From Macrosoma leucophasiata (Eukaryota > Arthropoda > Insecta > Lepidoptera > Hedylidae), in contig JAWQUS010000011.1 in assembly GCA_036365455.1 (NCBI GenBank), forward strand, positions 5,600,001-5,664,000: DNA of 64,000 bases. Direction: 5' to 3'. The notes under the pieces were generated by a model. It saw nothing but the letters and a program-made list of their open reading frames with translations, ran no database searches and was not told the DNA's origin. Shown in pieces: positions 53,305 through 63,607 of the stretch (the first letter of the stretch is position 1; every line of letters begins with the position of its first letter). A program made the position numbers and the translations under genes.

Positions 53305-53557
53305 TTTTTTATGCAAATAAGCATGCAGTTAACATTGATGTTAAGTTATGACTACAGCCTATAGACACCCACAAAAGGCCAAGGTCAAAATGCAGATGCG
53401 TTACCACTCTGGAGGCCTAAGTTGTTATATTTCTGTGCCGGAATTACAAGGCCACATATTACCACCTCATCGGAACACTACCATTTAGCGGCAAGTATAT
53501 TAGGTAATGCGGTGGTGCCTACGCCCGCGAATTCTGTTACTGGAGTTCTACCACCAA
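53305..53557 (-). mobile_element. SINE-A (A26), head-on to A25
   Basis: Runs from its T tail to GAGTTCTACCACCAAT, with several small deletions, including loss of CGATAGTGCTGA. Tail-to-middle junction with A25. Confidence 0.8.
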
Positions 53558-54324
53558 TATACCACAGAACAGTAAGAAGGGTTAATACCTTAAAACTTCT
53601 ACGGCATAATCGGCTTTCTATAACCAGCTAAAAGAAGCACCGTAGCAATAAACACTTCAATTTATTGCCAGGTAGATTACTCCGTCACTGAATCTCTACC
53701 AATAGCAATTATAAAAATAACAATTTGTGAAATGGACATTCTGGGAAACGAACATGTTGCTAAATGCGCTTTTAGCGAGTGCTGGACATTTTGCGAATTG
53801 GATTTACGCCTAAAGAACCTTTCCCTGTACAATATAATAAATCAGTTGAAGTATAGGATCCTATAATCACAATCCAATATCTGTTTTCGATGTTTATCAT
53901 ACCGATTTCCAAATATTAGGTACGCAAGAAAATAGTGAATGGATGCTACTGAGAACTGCAATTTGCTTTCACTCCACACCAGTGATCGACCATCCTAACC
54001 CAGGCCACAGCACAAATATAGTCTAAAGAAAACGAACGTGTTAGTGGTACAAATATGAACAGTATGGAAACTACGTACAAAACGTTCGAAACGGCACACT
54101 AACACAAAAATGCGCATCGAAGTAGCGAGTGACTCAGTACTGCAGCACCGCGAGAACCGCTGAGTTTTCGTTTCGTTTATCAATTAAATTGACACTTGAC
54201 ACTGATAACACTGAAAATGACAGTACAAATGTCAAAGTTAAAATAAGTTCACCTACGTTATGATTACTAAAAGAAATACCAAAAGTTTATCACGAATACC
54301 GCACAGTCCAGATAGAAGACAAAC
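53558..54324. other. Unassigned sequence containing the shared 24-bp motif
   Basis: The motif lies at 54020-54043. Nothing else recognised downstream of the LINE ORF1 pseudogene. Confidence 0.4.
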
Positions 54325-55104
54325 TACAGCACCATGAAAATTGAGATTATATGTAGATCACTTAACTTTCGCACTTTCTCTCGTTTTGAGCGCTGGGACG
54401 CCAATTTGTCCACTGGCGGCGCCCTGGATGCTCCAGCTTTCTCAGACTCCGGTGCCGACCAGCTCAGCGAGAGTCTCAATACGGTGACGTGATCCATCAG
54501 GACCAATAATGTGGATCGATCCATCTTTTAACCAACACTTAGTGATCCCAAAGTGTTGCCGAGCCTTCATGAACGACTCATGTCTTGCTTTAGTTAAAAA
54601 CTCGGACTGTGTAAGGCCAGTAACTTTGAGATGTGATTTCGCATACCATACACGGTTCTTGACTGCAACATCCTTAAATTTAATCAAGACAAGCATTGGC
54701 TTTTCGTCTCGACGTCCTATACGCTGACAACGGCTGATCGAGGTGCTGGAGAGATCAGAAATATTCAATTTGTCTGCAATCAAGCCAAAAACAACACTAT
54801 GGAGATCTTCTTCTTTTTTTCCGATAATCCATGGAACAACAGCATTTTGCGTCGAGATCTCATCTCTTGCCTGTCAAGTTCTATGGACAAGAACTTGACG
54901 CTGCAAAGTATTCAGCGCCAGAACCATAAATTTTCGGAATGCATTAAATTCTGATGAGAGTGCAGGCAGTGAAGGAGTGGTGTTGGACGGAGATGCTTTT
55001 TGAAGTTTCCGCTGGAAATTGTCCATCTTCTCTGTGAATAATTGCTGCATTGAGGCCAAGCTGGTGTTGATGGACTCCATGTCAATTAGTGTTTTTGCTT
55101 GCAA
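54325..55104 (-). pseudogene. LINE ORF1 (gag-like) pseudogene, CR1/Jockey type
   Basis: N-terminal coiled-coil part (55104-54880): MESINTSLASMQQLFTEKMD and FRKFMVLALNTLQRQV. A frameshift follows, then FLSIELDRQEMRSRRKMLLF, another shift, then NISDLSSTSISRCQRIGRR, KPMLVLIKFKDVAVKNRVWY, KARQHFGITKCW and GPDGSRHRIETLAELVG. A third shift restores a basic tail (SKREKVRK). The ARxxFGI.KCW...PDGSRHRIE region is the nucleic-acid-binding-like domain of CR1-group ORF1 proteins related to the baculovirus FP fold (recalled, unchecked). At least three frameshifts: non-functional. Confidence 0.75.
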
Positions 55105-55276
55105 GTGATGAATGTGTGAACTTTATCTTAGGACAGTAAATGCTGATGGGTAACTTCAGTTAAATATTAATTTTGATCATATATATAGCTTTAAAATATT
55201 TTAATTGTAAATATAACTTAGAGATATTTTTAAAAGATGTTTACTTTGCAACTACCCCCATGCAATTAAAAATACT

Positions 55277-55507
55277 TAATTTACTTGCCGCTAAATGGTA
55301 GTGTTCAGCACTATCGTGTTCCGGTCAGGTGGTAATGTACGGCCCTGTAATTTCAAGCACAGAGGCATAACACCTAATGCCTCATGAGTGGCAGCGCATC
55401 TGCATTTTGACCTCTGGTCATTGTGTGGGTGTCTATAGGCTGCAGTCATCACTTAACATCAATGTGAACTGCATGCTTATTTGCCACTTACATAACATAA
55501 AAAAAAA
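55277..55507 (+). mobile_element. SINE-A, 5'-truncated (A27)
   Basis: Begins TTTACTTGCCGCTAAATGG and ends CATAACATAAAAAAAA. It belongs to the CTCTGGTCATTGTG sub-lineage with A8 and A17. Confidence 0.87.
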
Positions 55508-55820
55508 TTACGTACCTACATAAAATTCTTGAATTAGGGCGTTGCAATGCAATACAGTGACATATAAAGATTTTGATTAAATGAAACAGAAGTCTAACAT
55601 ACCTCGTACACATCTGAAAGCTCGAGTGCCGCAATATGCAGAATAGGTGTACGCAATTTAATAAAGGAATTAAAGTAAAATGGAATGCTCTCGACTGACA
55701 TTAAAATATTCCTCTGCATAGAGCTTACCTGTAACAAGAGAAGATATGTGTTAATTTCAAAATGTTGCATCACGAACATAATGTTATGATGTTTTATTGA
55801 TTTATTTTTCCTTTAATCTA
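55508..55820. other. Unassigned sequence
   Basis: Nothing recognised. Confidence 0.4.
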
Positions 55821-56103
55821 TCCCTACTAATATTATGAATGTGAAAGTAACTCTGTCTGTCTGTCTGTCTGTTACCTTTTCACGTCCAAACGAGTGAACC
55901 GATTTTGATGAAATTTGGTACAAAGATAGAGTTGACTTTGAGAAAGAACATAAGCTACTTTTTGTCTCCTTTTATTATCCCCAGCCCCCTAAAATAGGGG
56001 ATGGAAATTTGTATGGAGCATTCCACAATTTTCAAGATAGAAAGTTAAAACTCGGTATGTGAACTCCTTGAGTTTAACAAACAATACGTACATCATTTTT
56101 TAA
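55821..56103 (+). mobile_element. Helitron 5' end
   Basis: A|TCCCTACTAATATTATGAAT, GTGAAAGTAACTCTGTCTGT and ACGTCCAAACGAGTGAACCG form a typical lepidopteran Helitron-like 5' end. It is cut at the start of K4 and its own 3' end is not identified. Confidence 0.65.
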
Positions 56104-56355
56104 TCTATCTATATATATATAAAATCAATTGCTGTTCGTAAGTCTCGCTAATACTTGAGAACTGCTACACCGATTAGGCTAATTTTGGTTTTGAATGATT
56201 TTTGAAAGTCCAGTGAAGGTTTAAAAGGTAAGAAAATATGAAAAAATTGAAGGGGAACAGTAAAAAACATAATTTCTTTTTCCCATACAAATAGTCCGTT
56301 TATATCACCTTTGACACATTATTTCAGACAATACGAAGTTTTCCGGGTCAGCTAG
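56104..56355 (+). mobile_element. Non-autonomous Helitron, group K, complete (K4)
   Basis: A|TCTATCTATATATATATA to TTTTCCGGGTCAGCTAG|T: both termini match the TC...CTAG rule. Internal GCTGTTCGTAAGTCTCGCTA and GGTTTAAAAGGTAAG as in K1-K3. Confidence 0.82.
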
Positions 56356-56780
56356 TCTAATCATAAAATTCCCGTGTCACAGTCAATGTAGCAATACTCC
56401 TCCAAAACGGCTGCACTGATCATTATAAGAATTTACGTGCCTATTAGGTAGGTTTGAGAATCGGTTGTAGTCTATTTCTTATATCCCTAAAGGGTGATTC
56501 TCACCAAATATTTTCTTTCCTGATCTACCATGACCAAATAGGTCGAGTTCTGTCTGATGGTGGGGTCAAAAGTCTTAGGAATCGGCGTGCATGTATGAAG
56601 AGAATGATGAAGGTAGACGAGGCACGAGAGGTTTGTCAGGACCGGGATATCTGGCGCTCTACACTCTCTGCCTACCCCGTTAGGGACCTGGCGTGAAGAT
56701 ACATAAATATTTTATTTCGATTTCTTAGACAATATTTTTTTATGCCTCTAAGGCGATACGAAGGTCGTCGGGCCAGCTGG
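56356..56780 (+). mobile_element. Helitron-like element with RTE-C insertion
   Basis: Starts TCTAATCATAAAATTCCCGT directly after K4, then ATACTCCTCCAAAACGGCTG and GAGAATCGG. After RTE-C6 (56514-56703) it ends AGGCGATACGAAGGTCGTCG and GGCCAGCTGG|T. CTGG fits the CTRR rule and the GGCGA...TCGTC bases form the subterminal hairpin. Confidence 0.62.
56514..56703 (+). pseudogene. RTE-type LINE C-terminus and tail (RTE-C6)
   Basis: Frame with YHDQIGRVLSDGGVKSLRN, RACMKRMMKVDEAREVCQD and RDIWRSTLSAYPVRDLA ending at a natural stop, then GGCGTGAAGATACATAAAT. The last about 58 codons are intact. The best copy of the extreme C-terminus. Confidence 0.87.
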
Positions 56781-57040
56781 TTTTACTATATTTGCTTTGT
56801 TTTTTAATAATTTTCATCCTGTCCCATTTTTTTCTGCTTCCACTTAAATAGAGTTAGAAAGATTTAGAACACAAGTGTAGGTGTACCTTTTCAGTGATTG
56901 TTGTTAGCAGTGGTACAAAAAATATCTGTGGAACTATAATATACTTTGATGGAAGCAAATAAACGTTAAACGATATACATAAACGTACAACTGTAAAATA
57001 ATGATATCATATACACCGAATTCTATAGTGATGGACAAAG

Positions 57041-57308
57041 GTGCCATCAAGCATGCAGTTCACATTGATGTTAAGTGATGACTGCAGCCTATAGACACCT
57101 ACACAAAGACCAGAAGTCAAAATGCAGATACGTTACCACTCCTGAGGAGGCTAAGGTGTCATGCCTCTGTGCCGGAAATTACAGGGCCGTACATTACCAC
57201 CTGACCGGAACACGATAGTGCTGAACGGGTACTATTTAGCGGCAACTTTATAGGTAATGCGTTGGTGCCTACGCCTGCGAGCTCCGTCACTGGAGCTCTA
57301 CCACCAGT
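57041..57308 (-). mobile_element. SINE-A (A28)
   Basis: 3' tail truncated (starts GCCATCAAGCATGCAGTTC), otherwise complete to CTCTACCACCAGTG. Confidence 0.87.
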
Positions 57309-58330
57309 GAAAATATTTGCATATTTTTATATTTTTGGCCCTTAAAGTAACAATACGTCTGCAATATTCAATTACCATAAACATGAACTGCACGCTCCCC
57401 AAACAATAAAACAAAAAATATCTACCTTGAGACTATTAACTCAGTTTAATCAATATTCTCCGTTTGTAAGTAAACGTTTGAAGCACGCAAACAATTTGTT
57501 TCAAAATGCATTCTGATTGAATAACTAAATTGATGGCATAGAAACGAAAGTAGAAAACGCACTGCAGAACCTTCATAAAATGATTTCGACGAATTTAAAC
57601 CCTAGGCTTTAGAGGATAAGGTTTAAAATAATGGATTTTGCTACTAAATTGACTGCGTGATAAACGCGTGGGGTATCCATAGGGCTGGCGACGCTTAATT
57701 TTCCTTTTAATGAAAATATAATTAACATTATCAATTTTACATTACAACATGCTCACAATTCTATTGCCAACTCTGTTTGAATATACCTACTCACAAATAA
57801 GCATAAAATCAATATAGCTTTGTCGGATGAGTTTGACTACAAACATTGTGACACAGAGTTTGATAAATTAATCGCAGAAAAAATTCTACTTTCGGAACGT
57901 AAACATCTTTGATATAGGTGTAACGCAATTTATTTTATTAAAAGAGGTTTATTTTTTTTTTATTTTTCATCAAACTCCAAGATATATGTAAAGGATTTTT
58001 CCTTATTACTCAAAAAAATTAAATACCTGCAAGCACGTAGCAACCCTATTTCGCACACCTTTAATCGGGGTAGCCCCTGCCTGAGGGAACGAATGCATAA
58101 TTTATAATGTACCGACGGCAACGCCAGTTATGTACGATAATGTTTAAATGCTAGACAAATATTTCTTTTTCGATTCATTATGACCAAACAAATTATCGCC
58201 TGACTTTTATTTTTGTTTAATAATATAGTTCTGTTTATGAGTTGAAGCTTCTTTGTGTTCGTTGTTTGCTGTTCACATGTTCCATTTACAGATATCGGTT
58301 CACACATTGTCATACCAAGTAATAATGAGC
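57309..58330. other. Unassigned sequence
   Basis: About 1 kb with nothing recognised. Confidence 0.4.
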
Positions 58331-58444
58331 ATTTTTTATGTTACATAAATGGCAAACAAGCATACAGTTCATAACGATCTTAAGTGATGACTGCAGCCTA
58401 TAGACAAAAACCTGAGGTCAAAATGCAGATGCATTGCCACCCAT
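58331..58444 (-). mobile_element. SINE-A 3' part, older subfamily (A29)
   Basis: ATGGCAAACAAGCATACAGT, GATGACTGCAGCCTATAGAC and AAAAACCTGAGGTC mark the old subfamily. The 5' half is missing at the junction with AA1. Confidence 0.75.
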
Positions 58445-58694
58445 GTCATTTTTTTTCAAACCTATAATTTTTTTCGGACGGAAATGTGTGTGACACACAC
58501 TCACAACAAAAATCGTCTATTACTACGAAAATCATTGACTTTAACTATATATATATAAACAATTTCACGCACACATTTAAACATCTCGGCGACAGGCATA
58601 CGATCACTTGTGCTTGTACTTTGACAGAGGGGAAAGCCTGCATACGGCTACTCCCCTGCGGTCCGCCGCGGCTGTTGGCCCGTGGTACTCTATG
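58445..58694 (-). mobile_element. hAT-like MITE AA, truncated (AA1)
   Basis: The minus strand starts CATAGAGTACCACGGGCC and passes GCCGCGGCGGACCGCAGGGG and AGTAGCCGTATGCAGG, then GTTTAAATGTGTGCGTGAAA and GTAGTAATAGACGATTTT, as in AA2. The second terminus is lost against A29. Confidence 0.78.
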
Positions 58695-58790
58695 GAATCC
58701 AAGAACGAGTATTAATGGTTTTGTAAATATAAAAATAAACATTACCTTAAAACGCCCTTGAATTAAGTAAGATTTAAGCTTTCAATTAAA

Positions 58791-59106
58791 TCTATAGAAA
58801 TAAATAAAATTGGAGTGTCTGTTTGTAATATAAAAATTTCCGCTTTTTACTAAATGCATAGGTATGTATGCACGGTACAAATACCAAAACAACATTTTTT
58901 ACAACTTTTGTCTGTCTGTCTGTCTGTTTGTTCCCGCTAATCTCGAGAACGGCTGGACAGATTTTGACGGGACTTTCACTGGCAGACAGCTTATGTAATA
59001 AGAAGTAACTTAGGCTTCTTTTATACTAGCTGCGCCCACGACTTCGTCCGGGTACATACTGAACAATCATAAATTCTCACGCGGACGGAGTCGCGGGCAC
59101 AGCTAG
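58791..59106 (+). mobile_element. Non-autonomous Helitron, group J, complete (J2)
   Basis: A|TCTATAGAAATAAATAAAAT to GGAGTCGCGGGCACAGCTAG|T, 316 bp. The GCGCCCACGACTTCGTCC / GGACGGAGTCGCGGGC arms form the 3' palindrome. Same architecture as J1 on the opposite strand. Confidence 0.87.
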
Positions 59107-59383
59107 TACATACTATGAATTATTCAAAACTGGCCTGGATCGCCGCCTATCTATGTTTTTAATTCCTTTACATTGTACTCAACAGTTCGGAGCTGATTCA
59201 AATGTGAAAATTAACATAAAATCTTTGGAAGATATCGTTTTCATAGGCCTTTATTATTGTTCAACGAATCCTGAAAATAAATTCACATTTGGATTTCTAA
59301 TGATCTGAAATTTGAATGATATTATTAGTGTGATTTGAATACGCCTTACATACTCATAGAAGTTAAATTATAATAAATAATAA

Positions 59384-59512
59384 TAATAATGGCAACCCAT
59401 TATACGTCCCACTGCTGGGCACGAGTCTTTCCCCTTTTTTTGAGGGAGGCCTGGAGCTTAACACGCTGCTCGCATTGGAGCAGCGTGTTAGAGTAAGGGG
59501 TTGGTGGAGGTG
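59384..59512 (-). mobile_element. SINE-L 3' end with hairpin (L4)
   Basis: CCATTATACGTCCCACTGCT to GGTTGGTGGAGG on plus, with (AAT)n at the left. AACACGCTGCTC / GAGCAGCGTGTT forms a 12-bp hairpin inside it. The body and 5S-like head are missing. Confidence 0.75.
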
Positions 59513-60060
59513 TTCGGATGTTCGGATTTATGATTATTTAAAATGGAACCCGACGTATCGGTCGCTTTTCAGCTTCCGGGGTCTCGGGCAGACTGAGGTC
59601 AGAGAATATGTAATAATACTGGACACTTCGACGTCCCACCCTATTTGCCTACATCACTCAATCGCTTCCCCTCTTATGGGCGACGGTTGGTGTTTTTTAC
59701 GTGCTCGGCACACAGGTGCGCGTGTAAATAAATACACGTCACTGATTGATGTCTGTGTAATAGAAACCAAATTAAGCGTTTGTATGGAATTCTGGCGGAG
59801 TGTCCGCGGTGTGCTGAGGTGGTATTTGTCTGACAGCAGTTTGAAAAATTATTATGTGCAGGTACCTCCATCTATTTCGCAAACGTCTTGCGTAGCGTTC
59901 AGCTGCACAAAATATTTTTACAAACTGCTGCCAGACAAATAGCACCTCAGTCTGCCCGAGACCACGGAAACTGAAAAGCGACCGAAACGTCGGGTTCGAT
60001 TTTAAATAATCATTTTAGTTTTATATACGCGAGATAAATCCGAAAACTAGTTTTATTTCA
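59513..60060. mobile_element. R-family fold-back element with long core
   Basis: The left arm ATTTAAAATGGAACCCGACG ... CTTTTCAGCTTCCGGGGTCT ... GCAGACTGAGGTC pairs with the right arm AGTCTGCCCGAGACCACGG ... CGACCGAAACGTCGGGTTCG ... ATTTTAAATAAT and then GCGAGATAAATCCGAAAACT. A second inverted pair (GGTATTTGTCTGACAGCAGT / CAAACTGCTGCCAGACAAAT) lies inside. The core matches the insert in A13. The 155-codon open frame is not conserved. Confidence 0.78.
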
Positions 60061-60198
60061 ACTAATTATGAAGTTTCTTAATTATCTGAAAGATATTTTC
60101 TATAGTTAACAGTTATTTAAAGGCATCAATTTTAATAAAGATGCCAATGTAAATTTTATGAAGATATCCATTGGCAACTTTTTAATAAAAGATTCTGA

Positions 60199-60506
60199 AT
60201 TGAAATAAAACTATTTTTACGGATTTATCTCGCGTATATTAAACTAAAATGATTTTTAAAATCAACCCGACGTTTCGGTCGCTTTTCAGCTTCCGTGGTC
60301 CCGGGCAGACTGAGGTGACATTTGTCTGACAGAAGTTTGAAAAAATTATATGTAGCTACCTCCATCGATTTCGTAAACGCCTTGCGTAGCGTTCAGGATT
60401 AACACAATAATTACTTATGGTATCTTGAGGTCTTGCAGACTGCTGCGGCTGGGATTTAATCTTGCTAAGTTGCGAGATAAATCCGTAAAAATAGTTTTAT
60501 TTCAAT
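60199..60506. mobile_element. R-family element with perfect 35-bp terminal repeats
   Basis: ATTGAAATAAAACTATTTTT with ACGGATTTATCTCGC at the left and the exact complement at 60472-60506. Just inside the left end are ACCCGACGTTTCGGTCGC and TGAGGTGACATTTGTCTGAC. AAAAGATTCTGAATT occurs just outside on the left (60187-60201) and again at about 60536-60550. 308 bp, non-coding. Confidence 0.85.
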
Positions 60507-60566
60507 GAGTGTAGCTCGCGAAAACCTAAGAACATAAAAGATTCTGAATTTTATTAATTAAGTCCT

Positions 60567-60630
60567 AGGTACCAGTGGTAGATTTCAAGTGTTTTCAAAA
60601 CTAGAGGGCGTAATCACCATCATATTTTTA
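60567..60630 (+). mobile_element. SINE-A 5' scrap, older subfamily (A30)
   Basis: ACCAGTGGTAGATTTCAAGT and CTAGAGGGCGTAATCACCAT; only the head survives. Confidence 0.55.
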
Positions 60631-60672
60631 ACATACACAAGTACTGATGTTTCTAAAAATAAAATATAAATC

Positions 60673-60884
60673 CTATCCCTCGTATTCTTTAAAGTATTTT
60701 AGAGTTGTGAGCATCTGTGAGCAGGTTTGTTCAGCTGTGGACATCATTTTACGTATGTGCTTTTGGGTACCGTATCGATATCTGACATTGATGTTGGATA
60801 TTTTCCTAAGAATGTTTGCAGCGGCTAGGATTTTGGTGTGCTTGAAACCTGTCGATAGGTTTATCTTTGCGAGCGTGGGTGTAC
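60673..60884 (-). CDS. Candidate terminal exon of an unrecognised gene
   Basis: The minus-strand frame ends at TAG (60675-60673) and reads TPTLAKINLSTGFKHTKILA, then ANILRKISNINVRYRYGTQK and MMSTAEQTCSQMLTTLKYFK. Codons favour C or G in third position (AAC, ATC, ACC, CTC, AAG), unlike the AT-rich surroundings. A plausible splice acceptor, TTTACTCATAG, lies just before 60884. I recognise no family. A TA-rich stretch with TTTTATTTTT follows the stop. The opposite strand is also open, and no companion exon is seen, so it may be chance or an old transposon piece. Confidence 0.25.
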
Positions 60885-61126
60885 CTATGAGTAAATACTT
60901 CACATATACATTTACATTTACAATTCGCAGAAATATTCCTTAAGGTGGTCCCTCACTTGGAGCATTCGCCTGTAATGTAAAGTTTCAGATTCGATTTTTT
61001 GCATAACATTACAGTATTGCCTCTATGACGCGCATTCGCGTGTAATGTTATTTAAGATTCGATTTTGAGAATTTAGTTGCTTCCAACAGTAGGTATACGT
61101 GTGATCACTTATATAAAGTGCTGCTT

Positions 61127-61563
61127 ATCATGTGGGCCACTGATATAAAGTGCAGCGCATCCACCACATACTGTATTACTAGTGATGCGTATTAATGTTT
61201 TTACTGGTGGTAAAGCTCCAGTGACGGAGCTCGCGAGCGTAGGCACCACCGCATTACCTAATATACTTGCCGCTAAATGGTAGTGTTCGGCACCATCGTG
61301 TTCCGGTCAGGTGGTAATGTACGGCCCTGTAATTTCCGGCACAGAGGCGTTACACCTTAGGCCTCAGGAGTGGTAACGCATCAGCATTTTGACCTTGGTC
61401 TTTGTGTAGGTGTCTATAGGCTGCAGTCATCACTTAACATCAATGTGAACTGTAAGCAACGCCACTTCCATAACATAAAAAAAGAAACTATCATGTGGGC
61501 CACTGATATAAAGTTCTACGCATCCGCCACCATTCTGTATTACAAGTGATCCGTATTGATGTT
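61127..61563. repeat. 74-bp direct duplication on both sides of a SINE-A
   Basis: ATCATGTGGGCCACTGATAT ... GCATCC ... CTGTATTAC ... GTATTAATGTTT at 61127-61200 recurs at about 61490-61563. SINE-A31 starts immediately after the first copy. A shorter TATAAAGTGC echo precedes them. Confidence 0.8.
61203..61484 (+). mobile_element. SINE-A, full length (A31)
   Basis: Complete head and body. The tail region is altered (AACTGTAAGCAACGCCACTT replaces the usual GCATGCTTGTTTGCC). Confidence 0.87.
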
Positions 61564-62141
61564 TATGAATTATTGTATTTAGCATTGTGTCAACAACTTG
61601 CGCACTGTAATTAATACTTGAAAATTTCCCTCACTAACCTAATACTCGAATCTGTAACATTACAGTTTGCGCACTGCAATGCTCGGTTCTCCTCCCTCAC
61701 TGATGTAATGCTCGACTTTATTACGTTGCATTTAAGGTGAATTCTTCAAGTGTAGAAGCACCTTTAGCGTAAAATTATTGAAAGCAATATTTTCCTTGCG
61801 CACTTGGTGAAATGGTACATATTTGGACGCTCTAAAATTGTCCTTTTGCTTACATTTATCCTTTTTTTTTATTGTCTCTTATTTATTTTGGACTTTGAGT
61901 CGTCGTTCGACTATGCCAGCCCCGTGGTTGCTAATTAATGTCGCCTAATCAAGAATTTAAAATATTACATATACCATTGGAAAGCATTTTACTAATATCA
62001 CTCAAAGGCTCAGCTAAGATGCTTTGGATTTCACCTAAATTCCTTAAATCTACACCGTGGTCTTTAAATATTAAAGATCTTAAAGTAGCGCTACATTTAT
62101 TCTTACTTCACATGTTTACCTGTTTCTTAAATATTATAATA
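61564..62141. other. Unassigned sequence
   Basis: Variants of CTGTAATGTTA and CCCTCACT recur here and at 60950-61080, suggesting an old local repeat. Nothing else recognised. Confidence 0.35.
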
Positions 62142-63296
62142 CTAGCTTTTGCCCGCGACTTCGTTCGCGTGGACTTCAGGTTCGTCCCGTCTAGTCTAGT
62201 AATAAGTAAGAAATACGGTAACTAAGCACTGCAGAGCCCTAATCATAGGCCAATAGGTAGCTACTGCAGTATGCTCCTATAAACTACATTTAACGATCTT
62301 TTTCCTTCAGCATAAACATGCAGATTCTTCGCTTTGGAAACACGTGAGCAAGCCACATAGAGCTGACCGTGAGAAAAACATGGCGTGCCCAAATGTAGGC
62401 CTGCTACCTTCAAGGTTTGACCCTGCGATTTGTTGATCGTCATTGAAAATGCGACTTTTAATGGGAACTGCAGGCGTTTAAAATTGAATGGCAAGTTGTT
62501 GGGTATGATTGGGATGCGCGGAGGCGACCATACGTTTTTATCAAATCGCTAGTGCCTTGAAAATTCGCAAAACGGACACAACCGTCAACGATGTCTGCCC
62601 TCACGCGTCTGCCCGCGTTCGGGTCGCGCACTCAGCGATGAGCCACTTCTTCCCCACCGCACCTACCCCGCTCCCCCCACGCCCCGTTCGCCTGGCGCCG
62701 CTGCCGGTATTTATCACCGAAACGGTATTTATCGCCGAAATTGCTATGACTCTGCATTTTAAATCTGTGATATCTTCGAAAATATTTATTTAATTTACAT
62801 GCTGTAAAAAGCAATATTGATCCTTATTAAATGCACAATGTATTTAAGATACTTAATTGGATAAGGATTAATACTGTATTGCTTAAAATCGCTTCGTAAA
62901 TAAGCCATTATTTCTCGTACAAAGTAAAGGATAAAAAATGGTTATTGTGGGTTATTCCTAAGAGATAAACATATACCATCACGGACTTTTTTGTAGACCT
63001 TTTTAAGTTGTACAATACTGTAGTAAATTGTTTTGATCTATCTTGTAGGATTCAGTCAGCGTTTGCAATGTAAGCGCAAAAAATGTGTTTTTTCTACGAC
63101 CTCACATTAAAAACCTCAAAAATTGTAGCCTATGTGTTATTCTGATGTATAAGCTATAGCCTATGTGTTATTCTGATGTATAAGCTATATTGTGGTAAAG
63201 TTTCATTCAAATCCATTCAGTAGTTTTTACGTGAAAGAGTAACAAACATCCATACATCCATATTTACAAACTTTCGCCTTTATAATAGTAGTAGGA
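62142..63296 (-). mobile_element. Helitron, internally deleted (1.15 kb)
   Basis: Minus strand: 5' end A|TCCTACTACTATTATAAAGG at 63296, then GCGAAAGTTTGTAAATATGG. The 3' end is CACGCGAACGAAGTCGCGGG then CAAAAGCTAG|T at 62142, with the CGCGAACGAAGTCGCG hairpin next to CTAG. It retains the last part of the helicase gene (62261-62511) but not the Rep nuclease or most of the helicase. A GC-rich stretch (about 62575-62710) is unlike the rest and could be captured DNA. Confidence 0.83.
62261..62511 (-). pseudogene. PIF1-like helicase C-terminus of a Helitron
   Basis: The frame reads IPIIPNNLPFNFKRLQFPLK, then VAFSMTINKSQGQTLKVAG, CFSHGQLYVACSRVSKAKNL and a natural TAG. The TINKSQGQTL and LYVACSRV segments are the last two conserved helicase motifs of Rep-Hel proteins. 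The Rep nuclease and helicase motifs I-IV are gone. No ATG begins the frame. It lies in the right orientation within the Helitron termini. Confidence 0.85.
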
Positions 63297-63599
63297 TGTA
63301 TTTTATTCAGCTTAGTGTACCATATAATAAAGTGAAGAAATGATCAATAACAGGGATACTATTGTGGGATAAATTCTTCATATTAATAAAGTAGGTACTA
63401 AGGAAGTCACTGAAGAGATTTTAGTGACCACAATAGGGGAAAAGGTCTAATGAATTGGTTGCTACGGAGACATTATTTGGTTGATTGAATAGCCCGAAAT
63501 CCTTTTAAGTGTATTACGTTGCCTCTTGGTGCGGTACGTGAACAATCTTGCCGGGAAAATGCCACGTCATGTGTGTACCAATTGTTAAACCATGTGTTA
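63297..63599. other. Unassigned sequence
   Basis: Nothing recognised. Confidence 0.4.
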
Positions 63600-63607
63600 A
63601 TGAAATA

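Noticed and set aside
59475..59942. 155-codon plus-strand ORF
   Set aside because: Lies across SINE-L4 and the R fold-back core; not conserved in the related core at 32441-32690.
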